In this document: piece by piece, positions 46,435 through 55,346 of the stretch
Layout: each line of letters begins with the position of its first letter
Numbering within the stretch: the first letter of the stretch is position 1
NCBI RefSeq assembly: GCF_001476285.1
Contig: NZ_LDRU01000023.1
Span: forward strand, 1 to 64,000
DNA: 64,000 nt
DNA from: Microbacterium testaceum
GTDB lineage: Bacteria; Actinomycetota; Actinomycetes; Actinomycetales; Microbacteriaceae
Direction: 5' to 3'
Translations under genes and position numbers: made by a program
Notes under the pieces: model-generated
What the model saw: the letters and a program-made list of their open reading frames with translations, nothing else
Told to the model about the DNA's origin: nothing
Database searches by the model: none

Positions 46435-48774
46435 TCACCTTCCCACGTAGCGGGCGAGGTGTTCGCCCGTGAGGGTGGAGCGTGCGGCGACGAGATCGGC
46501 GGGGGTGCCTTCGAAGACCACCCGTCCGCCGTCGTGGCCGGCCCCGGGTCCGAGATCGATGATCCAGTCGGCGTGCGCCATGACCGCTTGGTGGTGCTCG
46601 ATCACGACGACGGTGTTGCCGGCATCCACGAGTCGATCGAGCAGACCCAGCAGGTTGTCGACGTCGGCGAGGTGCAGGCCCGTCGTCGGCTCATCGAGGA
46701 CGTAGACCGCCCCGGACTTCGCCATCGAGATGGCGAGCTTGAGTCGCTGCCGCTCGCCTCCGGAGAGCGTGTTCAGCGCCTGGCCGAGCGTGAGGTAACC
46801 GAGCCCCACGTCGACGAGTCGACCGAGGACCGCGACCGCGGGCCCGGTGGTGAGGAACTCGGATGCCTCGGACACCGACATCGCCAGTACCTCGGCGATG
46901 TTCTTGCCGTGGAGCGTGTACTCGAGCACCTCGTCGGAGAAGCCGCTCCCGCCGCACAGCTCGCAGTCGGTCTCGACGGTCGATTGAAAGCCGAGCTGGG
47001 TGACGATCACGCCGAGACCCTTGCAGGCGGCGCAGGCCCCCTCAGAGTTCGCGCTGAACAGGGCGGGCTTCACACCGTTCGCCTTCGCGAAGGCGGCGCG
47101 GACCGCGTCGAGGATGCCCGTGTAGGTGGCCGGGCTGCTGCGACGCGAGCCCTTGATGGGTGTCTGGTCGACGACCACCACGTCGTCGAAAGCGGGGAGA
47201 GCGCCGTGGATGAGCGACGACTTGCCGGATCCGGCGACGCCCGTGACGACGGTGAGCACCCCGAGGGGGACGTCGACGTCGACATCGCGGAGGTTGTGCC
47301 GGGTCGCCCCGCGGATGGGGAGCGCGCTGGTGGCGGGGCGCACCGCGCTCTTGAGCTCGGCCCGATGATCGAGGAACCGGCCCGTGAGGGTGCCGGATGC
47401 GCGGAGACCGTCGACATCGCCCTCGTACTGCACGGACCCGCCCTCTCGTCCGGCGCGGGGCCCGAGGTCGACGACGTGATCGGCGATGTCGATCACCTCG
47501 GGTTTGTGCTCCACGACGAGCACCGTGTTGCCCTTGTCACGCAGCTGCAGGAGGGTCTCGTTCATGCGTTGGATGTCGTGCGGGTGAAGACCCGCCGTGG
47601 GCTCGTCGAAGACGTAGGTGATGTCGGTGAGGCTCGAGCCGAGATGGCGGATCATCTTGGTGCGCTGCGCCTCACCGCCCGACAGCGTGCCACTCGCGCG
47701 GTCGAGCGAGAGGTATCCGAGCCCGATATGGACGAACGCGTCGAGGGTGTCGCGGAGCCCCTGCACGAGCGGAGCCACCGAGGGGTCGTCGATCGTACGT
47801 ACCCAGGCGGCGAGGTCGGTGATCTGCATCGCGGCGGCATCCGCGATGTTCACCCCGCCGATGCGCGAGGACCGAGCGCCCTCGTTGAGTCGGGTTCCCC
47901 CGCACGCCGGGCAGGCGATGAAGGTGACGGCGCGATCGACGAACGCGCGGATGTGCGGCTGCAGGGCGTCGCGGTCTTTCTGCAGCATGCTCTTCGTGAC
48001 CTTGGGAACGAGCCCCTCGTAGGTCATGTTGGTGTTCGCGATGCGCACCTTCGTCTGCTCTTTGTAGAGCAGGTCGTGGCGTTCTTCGGCGGTGAACTCG
48101 GAGACGGGTTTGTCGCCGTCGAAGAACCCCGACTCGCTGAAGACCCGGACCATCCACCCGTCGGCCGTGTATCCGGGGACGGTGATCGCTCCCTCGTTCA
48201 ATGATTTCGTCTCGTCGAGGAGCTGCGAGAGGTCGATATCGCTCACCTGACCGAGACCCTCGCAGTCGGGGCACATCCCGCCCGTGATCTCGAACGAGCG
48301 CCGCTCCTTCTGCCCCTTTCGCGCCCCGGTGGCGATCGTGACGGCACCGGCGCCCGAGATCGAGGGGACGTTGAAGGAGAAGGCCTGAGAGGAACCGACG
48401 TGAGGCTGACCGAGCCGGCTGAACAGCACGCGCAGCATGGCGTGCACGTCGGTGGCCGTGCCGACCGTCGACCGGGCGTTCGCGGCCATGCGCTCCTGGT
48501 CGACGCGGATCGTCGCGCTGAGGTTCTCGAGCGCGTCGACGTCGGGGCGGGAGAGCTGCCCCATGAACTGCTGGACGAAGGTGGGGTACGTCTCGTTGAT
48601 GAGCCGCTGCGACTCGGCGGCGATCGTGCCGAAGACGAGCGACGACTTGCCCGAGCCGCTGACGCCGGTGAAGACCGTGAGCCGGCGCTTGGGAACGTCG
48701 AGGTCGACGTTCTGCAGGTTGTTCTCGCGGGCACCGCGCACGCGGATGACGTCGTGGGCGTCGGGCTCGGTCAT
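46435..48774 (-). CDS. Class II UvrA-like ATPase (UvrA2/DrrC type)
   Basis: A 779-residue ABC ATPase related to the damage sensor UvrA. It has two nucleotide-binding folds (GVSGSGKSS and GVAGSGKSS Walker A; LSGGEAQR and LSGGERQR signatures) and zinc modules (CPDCEGLG, CPACGGTR, CAACKGLG, CELCGGSG). It is about 170 residues shorter than housekeeping UvrA and lacks the UvrB-binding region, which is typical of UvrA2/DrrC proteins linked to drug tolerance. The start ATG has GGAGG upstream. The canonical uvrA must lie elsewhere. Confidence 0.9.
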   Translation of the reverse strand: MTEPDAHDVIRVRGARENNLQNVDLDVPKRRLTVFTGVSGSGKSSLVFGTIAAESQRLINETYPTFVQQFMGQLSRPDVDALENLSATIRVDQERMAANARSTVGTATDVHAMLRVLFSRLGQPHVGSSQAFSFNVPSISGAGAVTIATGARKGQKERRSFEITGGMCPDCEGLGQVSDIDLSQLLDETKSLNEGAITVPGYTADGWMVRVFSESGFFDGDKPVSEFTAEERHDLLYKEQTKVRIANTNMTYEGLVPKVTKSMLQKDRDALQPHIRAFVDRAVTFIACPACGGTRLNEGARSSRIGGVNIADAAAMQITDLAAWVRTIDDPSVAPLVQGLRDTLDAFVHIGLGYLSLDRASGTLSGGEAQRTKMIRHLGSSLTDITYVFDEPTAGLHPHDIQRMNETLLQLRDKGNTVLVVEHKPEVIDIADHVVDLGPRAGREGGSVQYEGDVDGLRASGTLTGRFLDHRAELKSAVRPATSALPIRGATRHNLRDVDVDVPLGVLTVVTGVAGSGKSSLIHGALPAFDDVVVVDQTPIKGSRRSSPATYTGILDAVRAAFAKANGVKPALFSANSEGACAACKGLGVIVTQLGFQSTVETDCELCGGSGFSDEVLEYTLHGKNIAEVLAMSVSEASEFLTTGPAVAVLGRLVDVGLGYLTLGQALNTLSGGERQRLKLAISMAKSGAVYVLDEPTTGLHLADVDNLLGLLDRLVDAGNTVVVIEHHQAVMAHADWIIDLGPGAGHDGGRVVFEGTPADLVAARSTLTGEHLARYVGR

Positions 48775-48883
48775 GGGCGCCTCCTCGGGGTCGTCCCAGT
48801 GTGGCGGAGACCTCCGACATTCGCGACGGCGCCGCTCGCGCGGGCGGCTCGGCGTGGCGTCGCGCGGAGCCCCGGGGCCGCGG

Positions 48884-49205
48884 GGCGTACCGTCGCGCGG
48901 AGTCCGGGGCTCGCGACGCGTACCGTCACGCGGAGTCCCGGGCGAAACGCCGAGACCGCGGCATCCGGAACCGGCGTGTCGCGGCTCAAGTCCGCAGGAC
49001 GGCACACCACACGCACGCCGGCACCCACGGCGACCCGGCCGTACCGGCACACGGAATCACGGCGCCGCGACGCGTACCGTCGCGCGGAGTCGCGGCGCGC
49101 GACGCGTACCGTCACGCGGAGTCCCGGGCGAAACGCCGAGACCGCGGCATCCGGAACCGGCGTGTCGCGGCTCAACTCCGCAGGACGGCACGGCACACGC
49201 ACGCC
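48884..49205. repeat. Direct duplication of about 130 bases with 186-base period
   Basis: Copy 1 covers about 48884-49020 and copy 2 about 49071-49205. The best stretch begins GCGACGCGTACCGTCACGCG at 48913 and 49099 and continues nearly unchanged for about 100 bases, past CGGCATCCGGAACCGGCG; only a few substitutions are seen. The shorter word CGTACCGTCGCGCGGAGT is also repeated inside each copy. Confidence 0.85.
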
Positions 49206-49265
49206 GGGTCGGCGCGGCCGGGCCGATCGACGCCGCGCGGGTGCCGCGACTCGCGGCGGAGACGA

Positions 49266-49299
49266 CGGTGCCCCCGCGGACGGATCCGCGGGGGCACCG
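49266..49299 (-). terminator. Hairpin after the DEAD-box helicase gene
   Basis: CGGTGCCCCCGCGGA (49266-49280) pairs with TCCGCGGGGGCACCG (49285-49299) around a four-base loop, ten bases past the helicase stop. No clear T-run follows on the minus strand. Confidence 0.7.
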
Positions 49300-49309
49300 G
49301 AAAACAGAC

Positions 49310-50857
49310 TCAGCCCTGGGCGCGACGGTTCGTGCGCGGGTTGCGGGCGCCGACGACCATGCCGGTCGTGGGAGTGCCGGATGCCGAACGACCGGCGCCC
49401 TGCGGACGACCGGCGGAGGCACCGGTGCGCTGCGCACCAGCGCCGCCCTGACCGCGACCCGCGCCGGACCGCTGGCCGCCACGACCGCCCTGGGGAGCGC
49501 GACCCGCGGCCGGAGCGTCGGATGCCGCGGCACCCGCGCCACGACGACGACCGCCGCCGCCCTGACCACCGGAGCGACCGGCGGGCTGCTGGCCCTCGCC
49601 GCGCGCCGCGCGCTTGCGCTGCGCGTTGGCGCCCTGCGAACGTCCGCCGCCCTGGGGCTGCGCGACGACCGGCTCGGGCTTGACGTACGGGGCGACCTCG
49701 CCGACGAGGGCGACGACCTCGGGCGAGGTCGAGGTGACCTGCTGCGGGGTGGCCGAGATCTTGGCCTTGCGGAGGATGTCGAGGGTGTCGCGACGCTGCT
49801 CGGGCAGCATGATCGTGACGACGTCGCCGGCCGAACCCGCGCGGGCGGTGCGACCCGAGCGGTGCAGGTACGCCTTGTGCTCGACGGGCGGGTCGACGTG
49901 CACGACCAGCTCGACGCCGTCGACGTGCACGCCGCGGGCGGCGACGTCGGTGGCGACAAGGACCTTCGCGCGGCCGTCGCCGAAGGCGGCGAGGTTGCGG
50001 TCGCGAGCGGGCTGCGAGAGGTTGCCGTGCAGGTCGACGGCGGGGATGCCCGAGGCGGTGAGCTGCTTCGCGAGCTTCTTCGCCTGGTGCTTCGTGCGCA
50101 TGAAGAGGATGCGGCGTGCCGTGCCCGAGGCGAGGGTCTGCACGAGATCCTTCTTGGCATCCGCGTCGACCGGGGCGAAGACGTGGTGGGTCATCGCGGC
50201 GACGTGCGAGTGGGCCTCGTCGACCGAGTGCAGCACCTCGTTGCGGAGGAACCGCTTGACCAGCTTGTCCACGCCGTTGTCGAGCGTCGCCGAGAAGAGC
50301 AGACGCTGGCCATCGGCGGGCGTGCGAGCCAGCAGGCGCGTGACGCCGGGGAGGAAGCCGAGGTCGGCCATGTGGTCGGCCTCGTCGAGCACCGTGATCT
50401 CGATGTCGCCGAGGTTCGCGAAGCCCTGGCCGATGAGGTCCTCGAGGCGGCCGGGGCACGCAACCAGGATGTCGACGCCCGCGTTGAGCGCGTCGACCTG
50501 GCGCTTCTGGTTGACGCCGCCGTAGACGGTGGTCGTCACGAGTTGGTACGCCGCGGCGAGGGGCTTGATGACCTCGTCGATCTGGTTGGCGAGCTCACGC
50601 GTCGGGGCGAGCACGAGCGCGCGGGGCTTGCGGCCACGGCGGCGGTCGGTGTTCGTGGCGAGGCGCGCGACGAGCGGCAGCGAGAAGGCGAGGGTCTTGC
50701 CCGAGCCGGTCTTGCCACGGCCGAGCACGTCGCGCCCGGCGAGGGTGTCGGGCAGGGTGTCGGCCTGGATCGGGAAGGGCTCGTTCTTACCCTGGGCGGC
50801 GAGAACGTCGATGAGGGGGGCGGGCACGCCGAGGTCGGCGAAAGTCTGGGACGTCAT
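49310..50857 (-). CDS. DEAD-box RNA helicase with Gly/Arg-rich tail
   Basis: A 515-residue ATP-dependent RNA helicase, probably for ribosome assembly or RNA turnover. Motifs run in order: Q motif FPIQADTL, GKTGSGKT (I), PTRELA (Ia), DEAD in VLDEADHM (II), SAT (III), TDVAARGVHVDGVELVVHVD (V) and HRSGRTARAG (VI). From about residue 385 the tail is low-complexity Gly/Arg/Gln/Ala, likely an RNA-binding region. The start is the ATG at 50857 with AGGAG upstream; a long 5' leader to about 51050 holds no gene. Confidence 0.93.
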   Translation of the reverse strand: MTSQTFADLGVPAPLIDVLAAQGKNEPFPIQADTLPDTLAGRDVLGRGKTGSGKTLAFSLPLVARLATNTDRRRGRKPRALVLAPTRELANQIDEVIKPLAAAYQLVTTTVYGGVNQKRQVDALNAGVDILVACPGRLEDLIGQGFANLGDIEITVLDEADHMADLGFLPGVTRLLARTPADGQRLLFSATLDNGVDKLVKRFLRNEVLHSVDEAHSHVAAMTHHVFAPVDADAKKDLVQTLASGTARRILFMRTKHQAKKLAKQLTASGIPAVDLHGNLSQPARDRNLAAFGDGRAKVLVATDVAARGVHVDGVELVVHVDPPVEHKAYLHRSGRTARAGSAGDVVTIMLPEQRRDTLDILRKAKISATPQQVTSTSPEVVALVGEVAPYVKPEPVVAQPQGGGRSQGANAQRKRAARGEGQQPAGRSGGQGGGGRRRGAGAAASDAPAAGRAPQGGRGGQRSGAGRGQGGAGAQRTGASAGRPQGAGRSASGTPTTGMVVGARNPRTNRRAQG

Positions 50858-51087
50858 GAATACTCCTGCCGCGGCGCACGCGCACACGGCGATTCGGGAT
50901 GCCGCGATGCTGCGGCTGCAAGGGGCGAAGGCGCCGGGTGGCGCATCCGTTCGCCGTGAAGGTCAAAGGCCCGAGAGAAAGGGGCCGGTGCGTTCGACGA
51001 CGCTGGGAGCGAAAGCTCCGTCAACCAGTCTAGCGGGTGAGCGCACATCTCCGTCGCCCGACGGATCCGCGGGACCGGCCCCTTCCC

Positions 51088-51093
51088 TAGCGT
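51088..51093 (+). promoter_or_regulatory. -10 box (TAGCGT) before a 41-residue gene
   Basis: TAGCGT ends six bases before the ATG at 51100. The GAGG between is too close for ribosome binding, so a leaderless message is likely. Confidence 0.42.
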
Positions 51094-51099
51094 CGAGGC

Positions 51100-51225
51100 A
51101 TGGACATCTCATCGATGATCATGGGCGCGTCGATCGCCTCCGTCGCCTGGATCGCCTTCGTGCCCTGGTCGAAGCTGCGCCGCCTCAAAGAGCTCGACGC
51201 GGAGCGGGAAGACGGGTCCGCCTGA
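51100..51225 (+). CDS. 41-residue single-span membrane protein
   Basis: The frame encodes MDISSMIMGASIASVAWIAF followed by VPWSKLRRLKELDAEREDGSA. It has one membrane helix (about 5-22) and a basic then acidic cytoplasmic tail, the layout of a real small protein rather than a chance frame. A promoter-like TAGCGT lies six bases upstream. It ends 12 bases before the convergent tag gene stop. Function is unknown. Confidence 0.6.
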   Translation: MDISSMIMGASIASVAWIAFVPWSKLRRLKELDAEREDGSA

Positions 51226-51237
51226 GCGACCGCGGCG

Positions 51238-51810
51238 TCAGGCTGCCGCGCGCCAGCACCCCGCGACGTGGTCGTCGACCATGCCGGAGGACTGCATGAG
51301 GGCGTACATCGTGGTCGGACCGACGAAGCGGAAGCCGCGCCGACGCAGCTCTTTGCTCATCGCCGTCGACTCGGGCGTCACCGGCGGCACCTCGACGAAC
51401 GTCGCCGGTGGGGCGTGCTCCGCGGGGGCGAACGACCACAGCAGGGCGTCGAGCTCCCCCTCCGCCATCCCGGCCACGATCGTCGCGTTGCCGATCACGG
51501 CCTCGATCTTTCCGCGGTGGCGGATGATGCCGGCATCCTGAAGCAGCCGTTCGACGTCGTCGGGGCCGAACGCGGCGACGACCGCCGGCTCGAAGCCGTG
51601 GAACACCTCGCGGAAACGCGGGCGCTTGCGCAGGATCGTGATCCAGGACAGACCCGCCTGGAAGCCTTCGAGGCTCATCTTCTCGAACAGCGGACGGTCG
51701 CCGCGCAGCTCGGTGCCCCACTCTTCGTCGTGATACCGGCGGTACTCGGGGTCGTCGCCGACCCAGCCGCATCGCGTGACGCCGTCGGGGCCGGTGAGGA
51801 GGTCGATCAT
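51238..51810 (-). CDS. tag: DNA-3-methyladenine glycosylase I
   Basis: This removes 3-methyladenine from alkylated DNA. The 190-residue protein has CGWVGDDPEYRRYHDEEWGTELRGDRPLFEKMSLEGFQAGLSW, which contains the catalytic Glu and aromatic pocket, and the zinc-ligand Cys near the N-terminus with late His residues. The start is taken as the ATG at 51810, because a -10-like TAGCCT ends exactly six bases before it; a GTG two codons upstream is the alternative. Confidence 0.94.
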   Translation of the reverse strand: MIDLLTGPDGVTRCGWVGDDPEYRRYHDEEWGTELRGDRPLFEKMSLEGFQAGLSWITILRKRPRFREVFHGFEPAVVAAFGPDDVERLLQDAGIIRHRGKIEAVIGNATIVAGMAEGELDALLWSFAPAEHAPPATFVEVPPVTPESTAMSKELRRRGFRFVGPTTMYALMQSSGMVDDHVAGCWRAAA

Positions 51811-51816
51811 GCCCAC

Positions 51817-51822
51817 AGGCTA
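51817..51822 (-). promoter_or_regulatory. -10 box (TAGCCT) before tag
   Basis: TAGCCT on the minus strand ends six bases before the tag ATG, the same spacing as in several other genes of the window; it points to the ATG rather than the GTG as start. Confidence 0.45.
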
Positions 51823-51869
51823 CGGCGGGCCTCCGACACCGCGCCGCGCACGACGGAACGACGGACGCC

Positions 51870-52580
51870 TCACAGCACCCGCGTCGGGAGAGCCTCCTCG
51901 ACCACCCCGTCGCCGAAGCGATCGACGCGATGCACCGCACCCCCGGGCAGCTCGGTGACGACGTCCACCGCGCGCGTCCCCTCGTACAGCACGCCGGTGC
52001 CCTCGTCGAGGCCGAACCCGCCCGGCAGCGCACCCGACGCGACGGCCGCGTGCAGCGCGGGGCGCCGCTCGGCTTGCGAGTCGTAGTGCACACCGAGCGA
52101 GCCGGGGATGAATCCCAGGCCGTTCGTCACCGTGCGGATCTCGCCGAAGCCCGAGGTCGGCCCGCCCTCGTGCCAGCACAGTGCGCCCGCCGAGGTCCCG
52201 GCGAGCAGGGTTCCGCGCTCCCACGCACGGCGCAGCGCGATGTCGAGACCGTGCGTCCGCCACACCGGCAGCAGGTTCGCGACGCTGCCGCCGCCCGCCC
52301 AGACGAGGTCGGCCGTGCCGACGACCTCGTCCAGATCGAGGGCCGTGCGTCCGAAGAGGCGGAGGTGCACGGCATCCACCCCCGCCGCCATCGCCGCGGC
52401 GAGCTCGCGCCCGTCGTCGACGCGCTGGTCTCCCCCGGCGGTGTTGACGAACACGACCCGCGGGCGCCCCTCGACCCCGGTGAGGTCGAGGGCGAAGCGC
52501 AGGAGGGGGCCGAAGCGCACGTCGCCCCACGACGCGTCGGCCCAGCCGCCGCAGGTCGCGAGGATGCGGGGCACGGTCAC
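51870..52580 (-). CDS. Peptidase E-like (S51) protein
   Basis: A 236-residue protein of the dipeptidase E/cyanophycinase fold. The nucleophile region is AGTSAGALCWHEGG (nucleophile Ser in TSAG), preceded by VWAGGGSVANLL, and YDSQAERRPALHAAV is another family segment. The GTG start at 52580 overlaps the GH2 stop as GTGA, so it is co-translated with a glycan-degrading operon although peptidase E normally cleaves Asp-X dipeptides. The frame extending to 52709 lies inside the GH2 gene. Its part in the glycan locus is unclear. Confidence 0.82.
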   Translation of the reverse strand: MTVPRILATCGGWADASWGDVRFGPLLRFALDLTGVEGRPRVVFVNTAGGDQRVDDGRELAAAMAAGVDAVHLRLFGRTALDLDEVVGTADLVWAGGGSVANLLPVWRTHGLDIALRRAWERGTLLAGTSAGALCWHEGGPTSGFGEIRTVTNGLGFIPGSLGVHYDSQAERRPALHAAVASGALPGGFGLDEGTGVLYEGTRAVDVVTELPGGAVHRVDRFGDGVVEEALPTRVL

Positions 52581-55342
52581 GACGTCACCGCCACGGCATC
52601 CGCGTTCCAGGCCCGCACGCGCGGGGCTTCCCACGACGCCCCTGCGGAGTCGAAGGCGATCACACGCTCCTCCCCCGCCTCGAGGCCGAAGGCATTGTCG
52701 TCGAGCCACGCACCGGGCGCGGTGGGGAAGCCGTCGATGAGCACGATCGGCGCGGGAACCGCGCCGACATTGCGCACGCGCAGCACCCCGTCAGAGAACC
52801 GCGCTTCCAGACGCGTGCGGGGCTGCTCCTTCAGCGGCGCGGGGCCCGTGGCGTAGGGGGCGAGCAGATCCTCGACCGGCCGGTCGGTCAGGCTGTCGAG
52901 CGGCTCGGCCTCGAGGGCCGCGACCTCCGCGCTCTTCGGCTGCGCGTTCAGCGCGTACCAGGCCGACGAGACGCGCTCGCCACGCGCGTCGCGAAGGTAC
53001 ACCGCCAGCACGAGCACCTCGTCGGCAGGGACCTCGGCCTCGAGCGTGAACGCGAGGGCGTGGGAGTCGGCATCCAGATCCACGGATGCCGCCCGCTCGG
53101 CGATCACGCCGAACCGGGCGTCGTACAGCCGGGCCGTCACCGCACCGACGAGCGCCTCGGGAGTGTCATTCGCGACGTGCACCTCGGCCGAGAACGTCTC
53201 GCCCGCGGCGAGCGCCGTCCGGTCGTACACCGCGAAGGCCGTCCGGGCGGCGCCGAACTGGCGCGCGCGGTAGTACGACAGCTTCGCGCGGCCGTAATAG
53301 TCGACGATCGCCCAGGAGGCGCCCGGGAAAACCTCGCCCACCTTGTAGAACCAGTAGGCCGCGGTGCGCTCCCCCGCGTGGGCGCGCAGGCGCTCCGAGG
53401 CGAAGCGCAGCGCATCGCCCTGCGCGAGCTGCGAGTACTCGACGAACGTCGCCCAGTCGGTGAGGGGACCGTAGTGCGCGTAGCGCGCCTGCTTGAACAG
53501 GTCGAAGAGCGAGAACTGCGCCTGGTGCTGCAGGATCGCGCCGTGCGCGGGAGGCGGCCACTGCTCCAGCAGGGCCGGATCGAGGAAGCGCGCCATGCTG
53601 TCGAGATCGCACTGGCTCGACAGCCCGTACTCCCCGAACACCGGCGGGACGTGCTCGGCGTACGCCTCGACGGGCTGACCCTCGTGGTACACGCCGTAGA
53701 AGTGCTCGCTTCCGCCCCACGGGTCGGTGCGGTGGAAGGGGCGCGTGGGGTCGTACTGCCGCACGCGCGTGCCGATGACGGTGAGCAGGTCGTCACCCGA
53801 CACGGTGTCGGGGTTCTCGTTGCCCCCGCCCCACATCACGAGTGACGGGTGGGTGCGCAGACGCCGGACGATGCGCGACGCCTGCTCATCGGCGACGGCG
53901 AGGGTGGCCCCCGTGGCGTCGAGTCCGAACGAGAGCGGGAACTCCTGGAGGACGAGGATGCCGCGACGATCGCACTCGTCGTAGAAGGCGTCGCTCTCGA
54001 TCATCCCGCCGCCCCAGGCGCGGAGCATCTGGAGGTTCGCGCGCACGCACAGGTCGAGGATGTGCCGGTCGACGTCGAACCCGCGTCGAGCCATCGGGTC
54101 GGTGAAGCACCAGTTCGCGCCCTTGAGGAAGAGCGGACGCCCGTTGACCACGAACTGCCAGTCGTAGACGTCGTCGCCCGATACCTCGGGCAGCGCACGC
54201 ATCTCCACGGTGCGGATGCCGACACTCGTCGAGCGCGAAGACCCGTCGACGCTCGCCTCGACGCGGTACAGCGGCTGCGCGCCGTAGCCGAGAGGCCACC
54301 ACAGCCGGGCGTCCGGCACGTCGATCTCGACCGCGTGCCGGGACGTGCCCCGGGATGCCTCGACCTCGGCCGTGATGTCGGCGACGACCGCGCCCTCGGG
54401 GTCGGTCACCCGCACGCGCGCGGGGACCGTGTCGGGGTCGCCGTGCGCGACGAGGTCCCACTGGACGCGCAGGCGCGCGGCACCCTCCGCGGCCCGGACC
54501 GTCGAGACGAACAGGTCGTCGAGCTCGAGGTCGGGCACGCGTTCGAGGCGGACTCCGCGCCAGATCCCGATCGAGATGAGGTGACCGTAGTGCCACCCCC
54601 ACCCCGGCGAGGGCTTGAGCACGCCGTGCCAGTCGCGCGGGGGCGCGTCGATGCGGACGACGATCTCGTCGGTGCCGTCGCCGCGCAGCAGGGCCGTCAC
54701 GTCGATGTCGGGGCCGCCGTACATTCCGGCGTGCCGGGCGATCGGCTCGCCGTTGAGCCAGAAGGAGGCTGCGTCGTCCACCCCGTCGAACGCGAGGCGC
54801 ACCCGCTCCCCGCGCCACGCGGCCGGCACGTCGAAGCGCCGGGCGTACCACCACTGCTGCTCCTCGACGCGGGTGCGGCGGAAGTACCACGGCCACTCGC
54901 GCGGGACGCCGTGCTCGGTGAGTTCGGCGTGCGTGTGGTCGTGCAGGAGCGGGTCGGGGATTTCTCCCGCCGCGGTGAGGGCGGCCTGGACCGTCCCCGG
55001 AACGGTCGCGCGGATCCACGACGAGCGGTCGGTGTCGGGGCGGTGCCAGCCCACGGGCGCGGGAGGGGCCTGTCCGCCGAACCACCGCTCGATCGCGAAC
55101 TCGCGGCCGGCGGGAGCACCCGCGAGCAGCCATTCTCCGTCGAGCGAGATCGTCTCGCGCGTGGGCGGTGAGTCTTCTTTCGGCGCCGGTATCTCGGCAT
55201 CCGGGGCTCTTCCGACTCCGTCGCGAACGGATGCCGGGACGACCTCGTGCACGGGGAGCGCCGCGTGCTCCTGCACCCACCGGTCGCCGAACAGCGGAGA
55301 GGCGAGCGACCGCGCCCGCTCGCGATCGTCGAGCGAGGTCAT
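52577..55342 (-). CDS. Glycoside hydrolase family 2 enzyme, beta-mannosidase-like
   Basis: A 921-residue intracellular enzyme without signal peptide. An extra N-terminal segment (about 1-65) precedes the GH2 layout: jelly-roll (SLDGEWLLAG; ATVPGTVQAAL; VRLAFDGVDDAASFWLNGEPIARHAGMYGG), Ig-like domain, TIM barrel with acid/base Glu509 in MWGGGNENPD and nucleophile Glu571 in VFGEYGLSS, and C-terminal beta domains. The NWCF loop and PMARRGFDVDRHI differ from the first mannosidase in this window, so the substrate may differ. It starts four bases after the permease stop. Confidence 0.9.
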   Translation of the reverse strand: MTSLDDRERARSLASPLFGDRWVQEHAALPVHEVVPASVRDGVGRAPDAEIPAPKEDSPPTRETISLDGEWLLAGAPAGREFAIERWFGGQAPPAPVGWHRPDTDRSSWIRATVPGTVQAALTAAGEIPDPLLHDHTHAELTEHGVPREWPWYFRRTRVEEQQWWYARRFDVPAAWRGERVRLAFDGVDDAASFWLNGEPIARHAGMYGGPDIDVTALLRGDGTDEIVVRIDAPPRDWHGVLKPSPGWGWHYGHLISIGIWRGVRLERVPDLELDDLFVSTVRAAEGAARLRVQWDLVAHGDPDTVPARVRVTDPEGAVVADITAEVEASRGTSRHAVEIDVPDARLWWPLGYGAQPLYRVEASVDGSSRSTSVGIRTVEMRALPEVSGDDVYDWQFVVNGRPLFLKGANWCFTDPMARRGFDVDRHILDLCVRANLQMLRAWGGGMIESDAFYDECDRRGILVLQEFPLSFGLDATGATLAVADEQASRIVRRLRTHPSLVMWGGGNENPDTVSGDDLLTVIGTRVRQYDPTRPFHRTDPWGGSEHFYGVYHEGQPVEAYAEHVPPVFGEYGLSSQCDLDSMARFLDPALLEQWPPPAHGAILQHQAQFSLFDLFKQARYAHYGPLTDWATFVEYSQLAQGDALRFASERLRAHAGERTAAYWFYKVGEVFPGASWAIVDYYGRAKLSYYRARQFGAARTAFAVYDRTALAAGETFSAEVHVANDTPEALVGAVTARLYDARFGVIAERAASVDLDADSHALAFTLEAEVPADEVLVLAVYLRDARGERVSSAWYALNAQPKSAEVAALEAEPLDSLTDRPVEDLLAPYATGPAPLKEQPRTRLEARFSDGVLRVRNVGAVPAPIVLIDGFPTAPGAWLDDNAFGLEAGEERVIAFDSAGASWEAPRVRAWNADAVAVTS

Positions 55343-55346
55343 GCCG

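Larger units (their letters stand above)
48775..49309. other. 535-base gap between the UvrA2-like and helicase genes
   Basis: I see no convincing gene here. It holds a direct duplication of about 130 bases (48884-49205), an adjacent GC-rich repeated word (GTACCGTCGCGCGGAGTC-like) and a strong hairpin near the helicase stop. Open frames on both strands in this stretch encode Arg/Ala-rich repeats and are best read as shadows of the repeat. Promoter signals for the UvrA2-like gene must lie near 48775-48880 but none is clear. Confidence 0.7.

Noticed and set aside
48801..49451. Plus-strand frame with AYRHAESRAKRRDRGIRNRR repeated twice
   Set aside because: The protein repeat only mirrors the DNA duplication in a gene-free gap, with no ribosome site and no family resemblance.
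48437..50959. 840-codon plus-strand frame across the UvrA2 start, the repeat gap and the helicase
   Set aside because: It is antisense to two recognised genes and crosses the noncoding repeat, so it is a shadow.
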